Origin: Bacteroidales bacterium
GTDB taxonomy: Bacteria > Bacteroidota > Bacteroidia > Bacteroidales > UBA12077
Direction of reading: 5' to 3'
Length of the DNA stretch: 64,000 bases
NCBI GenBank assembly: GCA_028282785.1
Contig: JANQHE010000034.1
Location: forward strand, 1-64,000
The notes under the pieces were generated by a model. The model had not been told where the DNA came from, did no database searches, and saw nothing but the letters and a program-made list of their open reading frames with translations. Below, piece after piece: positions 29,101-36,000 of this stretch. Each line of letters begins with the position of its first letter. Position 1 is the first letter of the stretch. The translations under genes were made by a program, and so were the position numbers.

Positions 29101-31522
29101 AGGAAGTGCAGTCTGGACAATTCAAAATGGATCTGCAATAATTGATGATGATCTGTCACCAACTACAAAAGTAACAGATCTGGGAATAGGAATAAATATA
29201 TTTCGATGGACAGTTACTAAAAACGGATGTGTCCAGTATGATGAAGTAACTGTTAAGAATTCGTTTATCGAAGCTATTGTTGGTGATGATCAGGTTTTAT
29301 GTGATGAGACAACAGTTCTTGAAGCTAACAATCCATTAGAAGGAACAGGAACATGGTCAATATTAGGAGGTTCTGGATCTGCTAATTTTGATGATTTGCA
29401 TGAACCTGACACCAGGGTTACCGACTTGGATAAAGGTGTTAATACATTACGATGGACAATTGAAAATGACATTTGTATATCATTTGATGATGTGGTTATT
29501 ACGAATAATTTACCTACTGAGGCATTTGCTGGTGCAGATAGAGCATTGTGTAGTGATAATACTACATTAGCAGGAAACACACCTATAACCGGAATTGGTG
29601 AATGGTCTATATTAAGTGGATCAGCGAATATTATTAGCCCGGATAACCCTACAAGTAATGTTACAAATCTTGATTATGGGGTAAACACCTTGAGATGGAC
29701 AATTACAAATAATGGTTGTACATCTACTGACGAGGTGGTAATAGCTAATAATTCTACTGTAGCGAGTGATGCTGGAATTGATCAGGCAATATGTACTGAT
29801 TCAACAGTGTTATATGGAAACGAACCTCCGTTTGGTACGGGACAATGGTATGTTTATAGTGGTTCAGCCGTATTTGAGAACAATTATGAATACAATAGTA
29901 AAATTACTGATATTGGACAGGGGCAAAATATTCTTAGATGGAGCATTACGAATGGAGAATGTAGCTCGGTTGATGAAGTAATAATTACAAATAACTCCCC
30001 AACAGTGGCAATTGCAGGAGACGATCAGATTATTTGCGGTGCAAACACTAATCTTTTGGCTAATGTTCCTTCTATAGGTACTGGTGAATGGAGTCTTGTC
30101 AGTGGTGCTGCAATGTTTACGGAAGCCTTTTCTAATAGCACTACGGTTACAGGAATTAATCCGGGCAATAATACTTTACGCTGGACTATTACCAATAATG
30201 GGTGCTCATCTTCTGACGAATTAGTTATTACAAATGATTTGCCAAAAGAGGCAAATGCCGGTTTAGATATAGTGGTATGTGAACCTGAAGCGGGGTTATA
30301 TGCAAACAATCCGGGTACAGGAACAGGGCAATGGACTATCCTTAGCGGTTCGGGTAGTTTTGAAAATTCAACGCAGTTTGATTCAGATATTATAAATTTA
30401 GGTTTCGGTGTAAACACACTACAGTGGACAATTACATATGATCATTGTACAACAAAAGATGAAGTAACGGTTATAAATAATAAAATTGAACTAAATGCTG
30501 GTGAGAATCAGACTGTTAATGAATCTTCGACTTTGCTTGCAGCAAGTAATCCTTCAACCGGGTCGGGGCAATGGTCTGTTATAGGAGGAACTGGAGTATT
30601 TGATTCTCCAAGTAGTTCTATCACAACAGTTTCCGAGTTAGGCTCTGGGTTAAACACATTTAGATGGTCCGTAGATATAGGTGGATGTATAAGTTATGAT
30701 GATGTTTCAGTAACTTATAATGTTCCACCTGTAGCAAGTTTTGTGGTTACAGCTTCAGAGGGCTGTCCTCCATTAGAGGTTTATTTTGTAAATAATTCAT
30801 TGGCAGGGTTACCATTCGTGTGGGATTTTAATGATGGAACTACATCAGACCAGGTTAGTTTTAAACATACCTACAATGAGCCTGGTACTTATAAACCTAG
30901 CTTAACCGTTACAGGAGAAAATGGTGAAATTGTTACCAGGGACACAACAATAACAGTTTATCCTCAACCTCAGGCATCATTTGTTGTGGTTAATAAAGAA
31001 GTTTATATACCCGAGGAGGAAGCAATATTTATTAATGAATCTTCTGATGCAGCTACTTACTTATGGGATTTTGGAGATGGTAACACCTCTACTGAAACCG
31101 ACCCAAAACATATTTATGAAAGCGCTGGATTTTACGATGTAGAGCTGCAAGTTTGGTCGGAATATGATTGTTACAATGGAATAAAAGTCCTTGAGGCATT
31201 AGAAGTAATAGAGAGTGGTCAGGTGATATTTCCCAATGCATTTACACCTAACCTGGATGGTTCTTCGGGTGGAGTTTATAATCCAAATGATTTTAGTAAT
31301 GATGTATTTTATCCTATTGGAGAGGGACTTGAAAATTATCATCTGGAAGTATTTAATAGATGGGGTGCATTAGTTTTTGAAAGCAAAGATATTAATATTG
31401 GCTGGGATGGTTATTATGATGGAAAGCTACTTGATGAAGGAGTTTATGTATGGAAAGTAACTGGAAAATATAATAATGGGAAAGATTTTAAAAAGGTAGG
31501 AACAGTAATGTTGTTACATTAA
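17177..31522 (+). CDS. Giant T9SS-secreted surface adhesin with type B C-terminal sorting domain (SprB-like)
   Basis: A 4781-residue exported protein, about half a megadalton. It has a signal peptide (1-23, ending IIGFAQ) and then a very long series of Ig-like/PKD-like modules. The first ~2750 residues hold modules of about 80-100 residues with a recurring VCDGD...Y pattern and TxTYTVTVTDxNGC strands. Three NWY-type modules follow (about 2820-3040). Residues 3314-4520 hold fifteen ~80-residue repeats (WS-x-x-SG...LRWTITNNGC...DEV). Two PKD domains (4521-4680) have WDFNDG and WDFGDG. The last ~99 residues (4683-4781, VIFPNAFTPN...VFNRWG...GVYVWKV) are the gliding-motility-associated type B signal that directs export by the type IX system. 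Such proteins act as cell-surface adhesins. The PorP/SprF gene follows 19 bases later, as in sprB-sprF. Confidence 0.93.
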   Translation: MKSFSLKLIYITTLLSIGIIGFAQDANLITPDPSAVCPGDNVSFTVNFTGVMPYSLNYTYDGTPYVDNNIMVASKIYTVAAATTTGDIVLTAMSDNTGPGVFIDDRMIITIDLPQTNLTINNTNICDAGNAIITIVLSEPGVSYQLREDIGDVPVGAPIIGTGGNISFPAVSPGITTTYNILATSATAACDLEMNTKPVVYVNTTPNITLVVNDDEFCDGDVLGGAVEIIAGEANTNYELRLDSDDSYVNHVTNVAAGNVSIGDVPAATTTYNIYATRTDGSGCAAELNARPVITVNPLPTDTYIVGDPNVCDGDAVNISISGSQNQTTYELFNALAVSQGTQAGTGAAININATPGASGTYYVIATDDNTLCSDELTDKSIITVESVPDATLAVNDPAVCDGEDAVITVAASELNTNYQLRRDADDFVLNTLAGTGADLDFTQSPGVAGDYNIYAIRTVGNFCAAELTNLSTVTVNPLPVNKVITATDYCADALGGTITVPLAEIGVSYQIYTVPGAVAYGAPQIGAGVDLTWNNVTAGDYMIVATTGSSCTRDLNTVTVTQNPIPNPNPTSSDADDRICEGTSVTLNAGDLTGVSWAWDNAGTLNNANIQGPIATPLAPTTYTVTVTNAFGCQNTGSITINVDSKPTININDDQGNTFTICEGEDIILTGTSTNSIAVWSWSTGDNTQSTTVSPTLTTPYTLDITDVNGCTNSKIQNVTVNDRPTANAGSDEIMCLGVGVTLTATVTDGTPGYTYAWSDGGGAASTTVNPLNDATYTVTVTDANLCSHTDDVFVDVVENPTVDAGVDQSICHGDVANLVATPGVSGLAPFDYTWLPGGLSGSSVNVSPTNVVYDAAPIVYAYTVTIEDQNGCIANDLVNVTVNSLSSLTIANDGATYCQDAGLIPLIATPVGGVWSDVSTPGFIQAGDNIDPANPPTTPGTYTIRYTYTNTNSCVSMQDATVEILPYETPNPTDLIIDNESDYCHTDGATYNITGVLTPDISGMTGVTEVISGPAGVIDDGSGNGIGTFIPSVLGQGTHTITYTITTPGCNATYTENINVGLPVTITAPTDMCVGDADQALVADDITGDWTITFTDDATGTPTTIGPIPYGDPAAVLQATQPGTYDISYEVSNAGIACVNSTTATCVVHGLPDLTFTIGTFDHDDLDINFCTNDIQAILVGYDGGALAGGGIFSGAGVTAAQFDPATGTGSYNITYDFTDANGCSNTVVSNNVQVNLAPTVDITGLDPDYCENAAVFTVTGDPISGTGGPGTFTFPALWGPPGDEYTDPGDGTATIDPSQITPTGTYSLDYTVTDLNGCSGTVTEFFDVNPLPTVDFNGIPASGEICKNASPIILTGSPTTGDGIFTGDGITNTMPLDGTATFDPSAETVGTHDITYTWTDPVTGCVNSITKSINVLPLPATYAVTAPGGLDYCSSLAGITIGVSNSEDATNTYHLIQNGITTVESLPGSAAAFNFANSYPAGDYTVIAENSDGCQATFGNTVTPIEHPAIADAGSVVGQANVCADGTTLYTYSVPTIANATDHVWIIPANVTIDTDNDDEIIVIFDNAFVAGDFEVYGTDPTSVCPDGNNNTITVNAIPEPVNVGATIVGSDVVCEEETGKVYSIDPADFTNETSFEWEITAGTAVITSTTTASSITVDYLTGSLTGTIRVRAVNACGVSTWVSQAITVNPVPDVSINALGAGNVITCDPASQVQLNAASTENPLNITAWQWTASNGGIIVPGEENNINPNVTHEGDFEVQIEVTTNGLACYNTATITVGADKVAPVATIDPHGVLDCNNITLSLQANSTTPSTYAWTFTPPANITVGANTDNPTIDAPGTYTVEVTDLSNSCTGSASTTVTENVTSPNISVTDPAADELTCIVNTVDVEGNSTTPGATYQWSTLVGGATITNPANPTAIVDMAGLYTLVVTDPANGCTSTLDVTVNEDVSIPVITSLTNNDGSDLTCSNTTVQLEASVAAVPTATFAWNTGTGTIDATSGAFNQFAEVSAAADYSVVATNPANGCQSLASTITVGETLTTATTTGITPSETELTCTNGSTVTLTANITGDAGGSYLWTTVAGTIVPPATAASVDVTAAGTYTLHYYHSVTGCESTASVVITDNTASPTVAINPGPYSIICTDLTPTLTATGDIDPLTTYLWSGPGAIGTPTNLSTTVDATGTYTITATGTNGCTSTSSVGVTQNLTVPNISVTDPATDDLTCIVNTVDVEGNSTTPGATYQWSTLVGGATITNPANPTAIVDMAGLYTLVVTDPANGCTSTLDVTVNEDVAIPVITSLTNNDGSDLACNNTTVELEASVASVPNATFVWNTGTGTIDATSGAFTQFAEVSDPADYTVTATNPDNGCESSATITVNEDLSTPTINIAAPGQVTCTNTVDLDATGSVNATNYSWMATLGGNISANANTATPTVNAAGRYTVTAEHITTGCTASDFVDVTEDNSVPVIDVFDINPGEILCNNPTVSLSGDATTIANKTIQWTTVDGNFTTVTDISNPTVDQGGTYTVTITNDDNGCQAVRGVTVSERTTAPTITIDVPLDFTCSRTEVNLDATGTSADLSPVSYVWTAGAGGNIVSGATTATVIVDAMATYTVEVTDLGNGCVNTNNVTTTEDITPPDVSVDTNPDQITCDDAMVILNGSSVYPNVSYLWTTSGAGTITNATTTTPTVDAIGTYNLTVENLDNNCTSTSANVIVTEDVTAPVVVPAVPSGDITCSVTEVNISVSQVVGYSYSWSGPGNIVTPNSYSTNVNAGGTYSVVVEDINNGCTDTYTVDVTEDITPAASPIINDIETCFGTANPSFNVISGTNVNWYGNLGLTVYLGNGNTYTPTITTVGTHSYYATSTGANGCESLPTEIIFTIYDLPAAPATVDNAICEGEAAAQLTAVGTNINWYDNTSTFLIGSSTYTPADVLAGTYTYYATQTDANGCESAQEPATYVINSVPGVPVFTDASIEVCETETNPSFTVVGNSINWYKTIGGAVVSSGNTHQPDEVLPGNYLYYATQTENGCESAEATGDITINPIPIEYNVTGGGSYCEGGLGIVVGLANSEIDVNYELWLDDATLINDLAGTGAALDFGNQLAAGDYTIYGYKTATSCRIKMNGGVTISINPLPAGAGTITGSSEVCQNETSVVYTVAPIANATDYIWTIPAGFTIVSGANSNSITVDVDNTALDGTISVYGENACGTGNISADFLVTVNPIPVSIINIVGSNTICNDDDGVVYTVDQDLNATQYNWTLPQGATVVAGANSRQVTLDFDNTAVSDDIVVAAANACGEGPAATLSITVNEIPYVFAGDQQDLCADNTILEGNVPAAGIGTWSTFSGAATITNPNDPVSSVTSIGEGINELVWSITANGCTMNDTVTITNNTVYVEAGDNKTICNESLILEGNSVPGGATGSWSAMIGAASFASGSSPNTTATNFSNGINILKWTITKNGCTSYDSVIIDNQRPSNAYSGIDISVCGDTVQLDADEPGIGTGLWTVVTGSASFENNNEYNTIARGLNKGNNTLRWTITNGICSLSDEIVVTNNQVDINAGIDQILCDRTTTLDATAATIGIGYWSVVDGSGVFVDQNDPKTTVTGLEPNDNNLAWNINNNGCITTDTIKITNNEPTEPDAGPDQSISATSTTLAANTPAEGTGQWTLVSGSGNIADINSPNTNVTDLGSGENYFRWTITKNSCTSFDDVIVTNFMSISTDAGDDQTICSDEAILNGNEPVFGFGEWSVIQGTALFDDYTSFNTRVTGLASGDNILQWGVWENGWTYDEVIITYDEPTVANAGSDQTLCDDSTNLAANDPIVGKGVWTILSGSAVFEDDSAYNTIVTDLAKGENIFKWTITNKSCSSSDQVSIINNLPTDAYAGSDQTICEDSTTLNPNTPSVGIGEWSVIAGAGNFSGNQVSSLAADTNILRWTISTTGCAVYDEITIVNNKPSEANAGGDKILCGDSIDLAASLPQEGSAVWTIQNGSAIIDDDLSPTTKVTDLGIGINIFRWTVTKNGCVQYDEVTVKNSFIEAIVGDDQVLCDETTVLEANNPLEGTGTWSILGGSGSANFDDLHEPDTRVTDLDKGVNTLRWTIENDICISFDDVVITNNLPTEAFAGADRALCSDNTTLAGNTPITGIGEWSILSGSANIISPDNPTSNVTNLDYGVNTLRWTITNNGCTSTDEVVIANNSTVASDAGIDQAICTDSTVLYGNEPPFGTGQWYVYSGSAVFENNYEYNSKITDIGQGQNILRWSITNGECSSVDEVIITNNSPTVAIAGDDQIICGANTNLLANVPSIGTGEWSLVSGAAMFTEAFSNSTTVTGINPGNNTLRWTITNNGCSSSDELVITNDLPKEANAGLDIVVCEPEAGLYANNPGTGTGQWTILSGSGSFENSTQFDSDIINLGFGVNTLQWTITYDHCTTKDEVTVINNKIELNAGENQTVNESSTLLAASNPSTGSGQWSVIGGTGVFDSPSSSITTVSELGSGLNTFRWSVDIGGCISYDDVSVTYNVPPVASFVVTASEGCPPLEVYFVNNSLAGLPFVWDFNDGTTSDQVSFKHTYNEPGTYKPSLTVTGENGEIVTRDTTITVYPQPQASFVVVNKEVYIPEEEAIFINESSDAATYLWDFGDGNTSTETDPKHIYESAGFYDVELQVWSEYDCYNGIKVLEALEVIESGQVIFPNAFTPNLDGSSGGVYNPNDFSNDVFYPIGEGLENYHLEVFNRWGALVFESKDINIGWDGYYDGKLLDEGVYVWKVTGKYNNGKDFKKVGTVMLLH
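22790..23214 (+). repeat. 425-bp direct repeat inside adhesin gene, copy 1
   Basis: This copy encodes adhesin residues 1872-2012. The same stretch recurs at 23813-24237, exactly 1023 bases (341 codons) further on and in frame. Over the first ~85 residues only two amino acids differ between the copies. The rest differ at about nine positions. Confidence 0.9.
23813..24237 (+). repeat. 425-bp direct repeat inside adhesin gene, copy 2
   Basis: Second copy of the 22790-23214 repeat, encoding residues 2213-2353 of the adhesin. By eye there are roughly 25 base differences, most in the second half. The copies are much closer to each other than to any neighbouring module, which points to recent duplication or gene conversion of a two-module block. 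Confidence 0.9.
27116..30736 (+). repeat. Fifteen tandem ~80-residue adhesin modules
   Basis: Residues 3314-4520 of the adhesin consist of fifteen head-to-tail units. A unit starts AGxDQxxC, passes through GTGxWS-x-x-SGS-x-x-F and LxxGxNxLRWTITNNGC, and ends DEVxITNN. Copies are diverged at the DNA level, so the array looks old and under selection. Most units have two Cys. Unit 5 lacks the first, unit 6 lacks the second (NGW instead of NGC) and unit 15 lacks the first. Confidence 0.9.
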
Positions 31523-31541
31523 TTTTAGGAGGGAATAAGTT

Positions 31542-32528
31542 ATGAAGTTAATAGTTAAATACGTTTTTATTGTTTTTGGAGTAGTATTGGCAGTCCAGTT
31601 AAAAGCGCAAGATCCCCAGTTTTCTCAGTTTTATTCATCTCCATTATATTTAAGCCCTTCTTTAGCCGGTGCTACTGAACAAACACGTTTCATAGCAAAT
31701 TATAGAAATCAGTGGGCTAGTTTACCAAATGCTTATATTACATATGCTTTTTCGGTAGATCATTATGTTAGCAATTATAAAAGTGGAATAGGTTTATTGG
31801 TATTAAGAGATCAGGAAGGTGGAGTTTATAATACTACAACTGCAGGAATTGCATATTCATATGCTATAGATGTTAACAATGATATAAAAGTCAGACCAGG
31901 ATTAACTGCATCGTACTACAATCGTAGTATTAATTATTCTGAACTTGATTTTGCTGATGAACTTTCAAGGGGTGCCACATCATCTATTGAAATACCTAAA
32001 AATGAACAAGTTAATCATTATGATTTTGCTTTATCTGTATTAACATATACAGATAAATATTGGTTGGGTGCAACAACAGATCATTTATTGGCACTTAATA
32101 AGCAATTTGCAGAGGATGATACATACCCTTCGCTTAAGATTTCAGCTTATGGTGGTGTAAGGTTTCAATTGTTTGAAACTGTAAGATCCAGAACTGATAG
32201 ATTTATCTCATTATCTTTTTTGTATAAAAACCAGGCAGGATTTAATCAATTAGATCTTGGAGTTAATTATGAGAAAGAACCTTTTAGAATAGGTCTCTGG
32301 TTTAGAGGAATTCCTGCATTTGAACAAACTGCAGATTTAAATGCGGTTGTGTTACTTGTAGGTTACAGTTTTAGTAATGTTTTGATTAATTATAGTTATG
32401 ATATATCAACTTCTCGTTTGTTGGCATCAACCGGTGGGGCGCATGAAATATCCATAGCTTATAAATTTAGCTCGGAATGGGGCGGAAAAAAACGAAAAAT
32501 GAGAGCTGTTCCTTGTCCCTCTTTTTAA
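31542..32528 (+). CDS. PorP/SprF family type IX secretion-associated outer membrane protein
   Basis: A 328-residue protein with a signal peptide (1-22, ending QLKAQ) and the family opening DPQFSQFYSSPLYLSPSLAG, then IANYRNQWASLP, with alternating beta-strand sequence to the end. PorP/SprF proteins are outer-membrane barrels needed for secretion or surface attachment of T9SS type B cargo such as SprB. The gene begins 19 bases after the adhesin stop and has an AGGAGG-like site (AGGAGGG at 31528) at good spacing, so the pair is co-transcribed and is probably an adhesin with its dedicated partner. It is slightly longer than many SprF proteins, with a basic tail (GGKKRKMRAVPCPSF). Confidence 0.94.
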   Translation: MKLIVKYVFIVFGVVLAVQLKAQDPQFSQFYSSPLYLSPSLAGATEQTRFIANYRNQWASLPNAYITYAFSVDHYVSNYKSGIGLLVLRDQEGGVYNTTTAGIAYSYAIDVNNDIKVRPGLTASYYNRSINYSELDFADELSRGATSSIEIPKNEQVNHYDFALSVLTYTDKYWLGATTDHLLALNKQFAEDDTYPSLKISAYGGVRFQLFETVRSRTDRFISLSFLYKNQAGFNQLDLGVNYEKEPFRIGLWFRGIPAFEQTADLNAVVLLVGYSFSNVLINYSYDISTSRLLASTGGAHEISIAYKFSSEWGGKKRKMRAVPCPSF

Positions 32529-32759
32529 AATGATGGGCTATCCAAAATGTCTTTAAGAGACTTGGTGTTTACTTTATGTAACTCTATCAAAAAGCAGGGT
32601 GTAAAAATGAACAATCAGTTATTTTTTTGCAAATTCAGAAGTAAGATTATTTTTTTGTTTTTAACGATGTTCCTAAAGGAGACCTTAGGATAGTTCTTCT
32701 ACATTGTAACGTTAGATTTTAAATGTATAATCCAAAGCTATTCAGTTTAGTTTCATTGA

Positions 32760-33077
32760 ATAGTTATAAAGCTTATCCAAGTAAGTAAAACAAAATTTGA
32801 AAAAGGAAATTGTATTGTAGAAACTGAAGGTACGGATTGTGGTGCTTGTGCAGAACATTGTCCGACAAAAGCGGTAAGAATGGTTCCTTACATAAATAAC
32901 CTGGTTATTCCTCAGGTTAATGAGAATATTTGTGTTGGCTGCGGGGCATTTGAATATGCCTGCCCCACGACTCCATATAGAGCAATTTATGTTGAAGGAA
33001 ATGCTATTCATCAATTGGCAGAAAAACCTAAAGAGATAGAACAAAAAAAAGAAATCAAAGGTGATTTTTCTTTTTAA
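32760..33077 (+). pseudogene. 3' remnant of a 4Fe-4S ferredoxin-type protein
   Basis: From 32760 the frame is open without a usable start until an internal ATG at 32880. It encodes CGACAEHCPTKAVRMVPY and then ICVGCGAFEYACPTTPYRAI before a stop at 33077. These are the last two cluster segments of a Bacteroidota 4Fe-4S dicluster protein. The second motif normally reads CxxCxxC...CP, but the third Cys is Phe here (GCGAFEYACP). The N-terminal part of the family protein is absent upstream, where 32529-32759 holds no recognisable coding sequence. The end overlaps the convergent kinase gene by four bases. A truncated, non-functional relic is the best reading. Confidence 0.7.
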
Positions 33078-36000
33078 TGGAACAATTTATTTAAATGTTT
33101 ATCTATAATTTTAAGTAATCTATCGCTTCCAATAGGTTTAGCAATAAAATCATTTGCTCCAACTTCAGAACTTAAGTTTCTGTCTTCCGGCATAGCATAA
33201 GCAGATTGCACTATAATAGGTGTTTGCTGGTTTTCTTTACGGATTTCCCGAATAGCTTCCAGCCCGTCCATCTCCGGCATTTTTATATCCATTAATATTA
33301 GATCGAAAGAATTAGCCTGTTTAACAAAATCTATAGCTTCTTTACCACTTTTTGCCCATATCAATTCTGCTGAAGTTTTTCTTATGATCATTTCAAGAAA
33401 TTTATAGTTACTTTCTTCATCTTCGGCAATAAGAATCTTTTTATTATTCCAGTTATATTTTGAAAGTGTTTTCTTTATGAGTGTCTTTTCTTTTTTTTCC
33501 TTTTTTACAGATTTATAAGGGATATTAAAATAGAAAGTTGAACCCTTATTAACCTCAGATTCAACATGAATCGTTCCTCCCATTAATTCAACAAGATTTT
33601 TAGTAATGGTTAGTCCTAATCCAGCTCCTCTGTATATTTTTTGCTTATTGTTTTCGATTTTAGTAAATCTTGAGAAAATTTGCTTCTGTTGTTCAATTGT
33701 TAAACCAATACCGGTATCTCTAACAAAAAACATGATTTCTTTTTTTGTATCTATAAAATCCAAAGAATACCCAAACTCTATGATACCTTTTTCGGTAAAC
33801 TTAATCGCATTACTTACCAGTTTCTTTAATATTTGTGTTAATCGATACGGATCACATTTAATAAATAATGGATATGCAATTTGCTCCTGATTAACTTTGA
33901 AAGTAATATGATCTATAGATTTAATATCATCGTCGAATTCCAGTAAAACGTCTTTAAGTACAGTATGCACTTGACATTCTTTTTCTCTAATCTCTAACTG
34001 ATCGGATTCAATCTTAGCAATATCAATTATATCATCAAATAATGCGAGCAATGAATTACTGTTTTTTTTAATAAGTTTAGTTAATTCTGTTCGCTGACCT
34101 TCACCGATTTCTTTATCATCTATCAGATTTGAAAATCCGATAATTGCATTCATTGGCGTTCTTATTTCATGTGACATATTTGCGAAGAAAGCGGATTTTA
34201 ACTCATCTGCTTGTTCTGCTTTTTCTTTTGCTTTCTCCAAATCCAAGGTTCTTTCTTTAACAAGTTTTTCCAACTGCTCTTGCTGACCTTCCAATTTTTT
34301 ATTTATAACTTCAAGATTTTCAGCTTGAGATTTTAACTCTTCTTTTTGTTTGTTTATTTCAATAGTTCTTTCTTCGACTTTTCTTTCTAATTGTTCTTTT
34401 TCTACAACGAGTTTTCTCTCACGTCTTTTAATGTATGTAAATACAATACAAATTATCACTGCCAGAAGTAAAAGAAGAAACCAAATAGTTTTATAAAATG
34501 GAGGAATAACTTTTATCTGAATTTCAGTAGGTTCTTCATTCCAAACTTTATCATTATTGCTTCCTTTTACTTTAAATGTGTATATTCCCGGATTAAGATT
34601 TGTATATGTTGCTGATCTATTATCAAAAGCATCAATCCAATCTTCATCAAGCCCTTCAAGCATATATTTATACTTATTTTGTTCAGGGATTGTATAGTCT
34701 AAAGCGGCAAATTCTATTGTAAAGAAATAATCCTTAGGTTTTAATTCTATTTTTTCGTTATTATGTTTGATCGTTTCGAAAGTAAGTAAATTATCATTCC
34801 ACAATGACTTATTCAATACTTTAAAATCCGTAATAACAACATTTGGAAGATAGGGATTATTACTTACTTCCAAAGGATTAAAATAAACCAGTGATGAGAT
34901 ACTTCCAAAATACATTTTTCCATCAGAACAAGAAAGGCATGCATTTCTATTAAACCCTTCACTTTCAAGTCCATCAAGATATGTATAGTTAATTAATTTA
35001 TTATTCCAGGATGAATATTTTGATAATCCTTTTGTAGTGCTTATCCATAGATTTCCCATATCGTCTTCTAAAATAGCACTAATCATGTTGCTTAAAAGCT
35101 CATTGTTTTTCGGATGCGTTGAAAAAATGTTTTTTTCAACATCATATTTAATAACCCCATTAGACTCTGTTCCAAGCCATAAGTTCTTATTATGATCTTC
35201 ATAAATTGTAAGAACATGAATCTCCCTTTTAAATTCGGAATTAAGAGTTTCCGAAGGTAAATATTTAATGAATTTTTCTTTTTTAGGTAAGAACTCAAAT
35301 AAACCACCAAGATAGGACCCTATCCAAAATCTTTCATTACTGTCAATAAAAATGTAGGCAATAAAGTTATTAACGTAGGCTGAAGAATTAACCGGATTTT
35401 GAACGTAGTGTTTAAATGAATATTCATTAGGCTTGCCTGTTTTGTTTAATTTATTTAATCCATCAGCAGTTGCAATCCAGATTGTACCGTCTTTATCTTC
35501 AATTATCCGGTTGATTACATTACTGCTAATACTATTTGGATCATTGGGATCGTGTAAATATTGATCAAGGAAATATTTATTGTTTTTAAGTTCAATTCTG
35601 TTAAGGCCGCTCGTTAATGTACCGACCCATATAACACCTTTTTTATCAATAAAAATAGAACGAATCTCATTTAAATCTAATGAGCCCGGATTTTTAATTT
35701 TATTTAGGAGGTTTGTAATCGATTGATTGAAAGGATTATATTTTGTTAAACCGCCACCATCCGTTCCAATCCATATATTTCCTTCATTATCTTCTCCAAG
35801 AGCCATTACACTTGGGTGAGGTAATGAATTTAGATCCTTTGGATTATGTGAGATATTACTAAATTTCTTGGGTTTTAAATCTATTTTATTTATACCGCCT
35901 CCTCTCGTTGCAATCCATAAATTTTTGGAATCATCCTCAAAAATATACTCAACCCTATTATGGCTTAAACTTTCCGTATTGTTTGGATCATGCAGGAAGT

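Noticed and set aside
22790-30736. Repeats considered as a CRISPR or satellite array
   Set aside because: The units are long, in frame, protein-coding and diverged; no short identical repeats with unique spacers exist.
32596-32700. 27-codon ORF (MNNQLFFCKFRSK start) between the partner gene and the ferredoxin relic
   Set aside because: It has no convincing ribosome site, promoter or similarity, and the region is AT-rich with chance ORFs.
32880-33077. Short 65-codon ferredoxin-like ORF as a separate gene
   Set aside because: The family motifs run upstream of its ATG without a start, and one cluster Cys is lost, so I treat it as part of a truncated relic.
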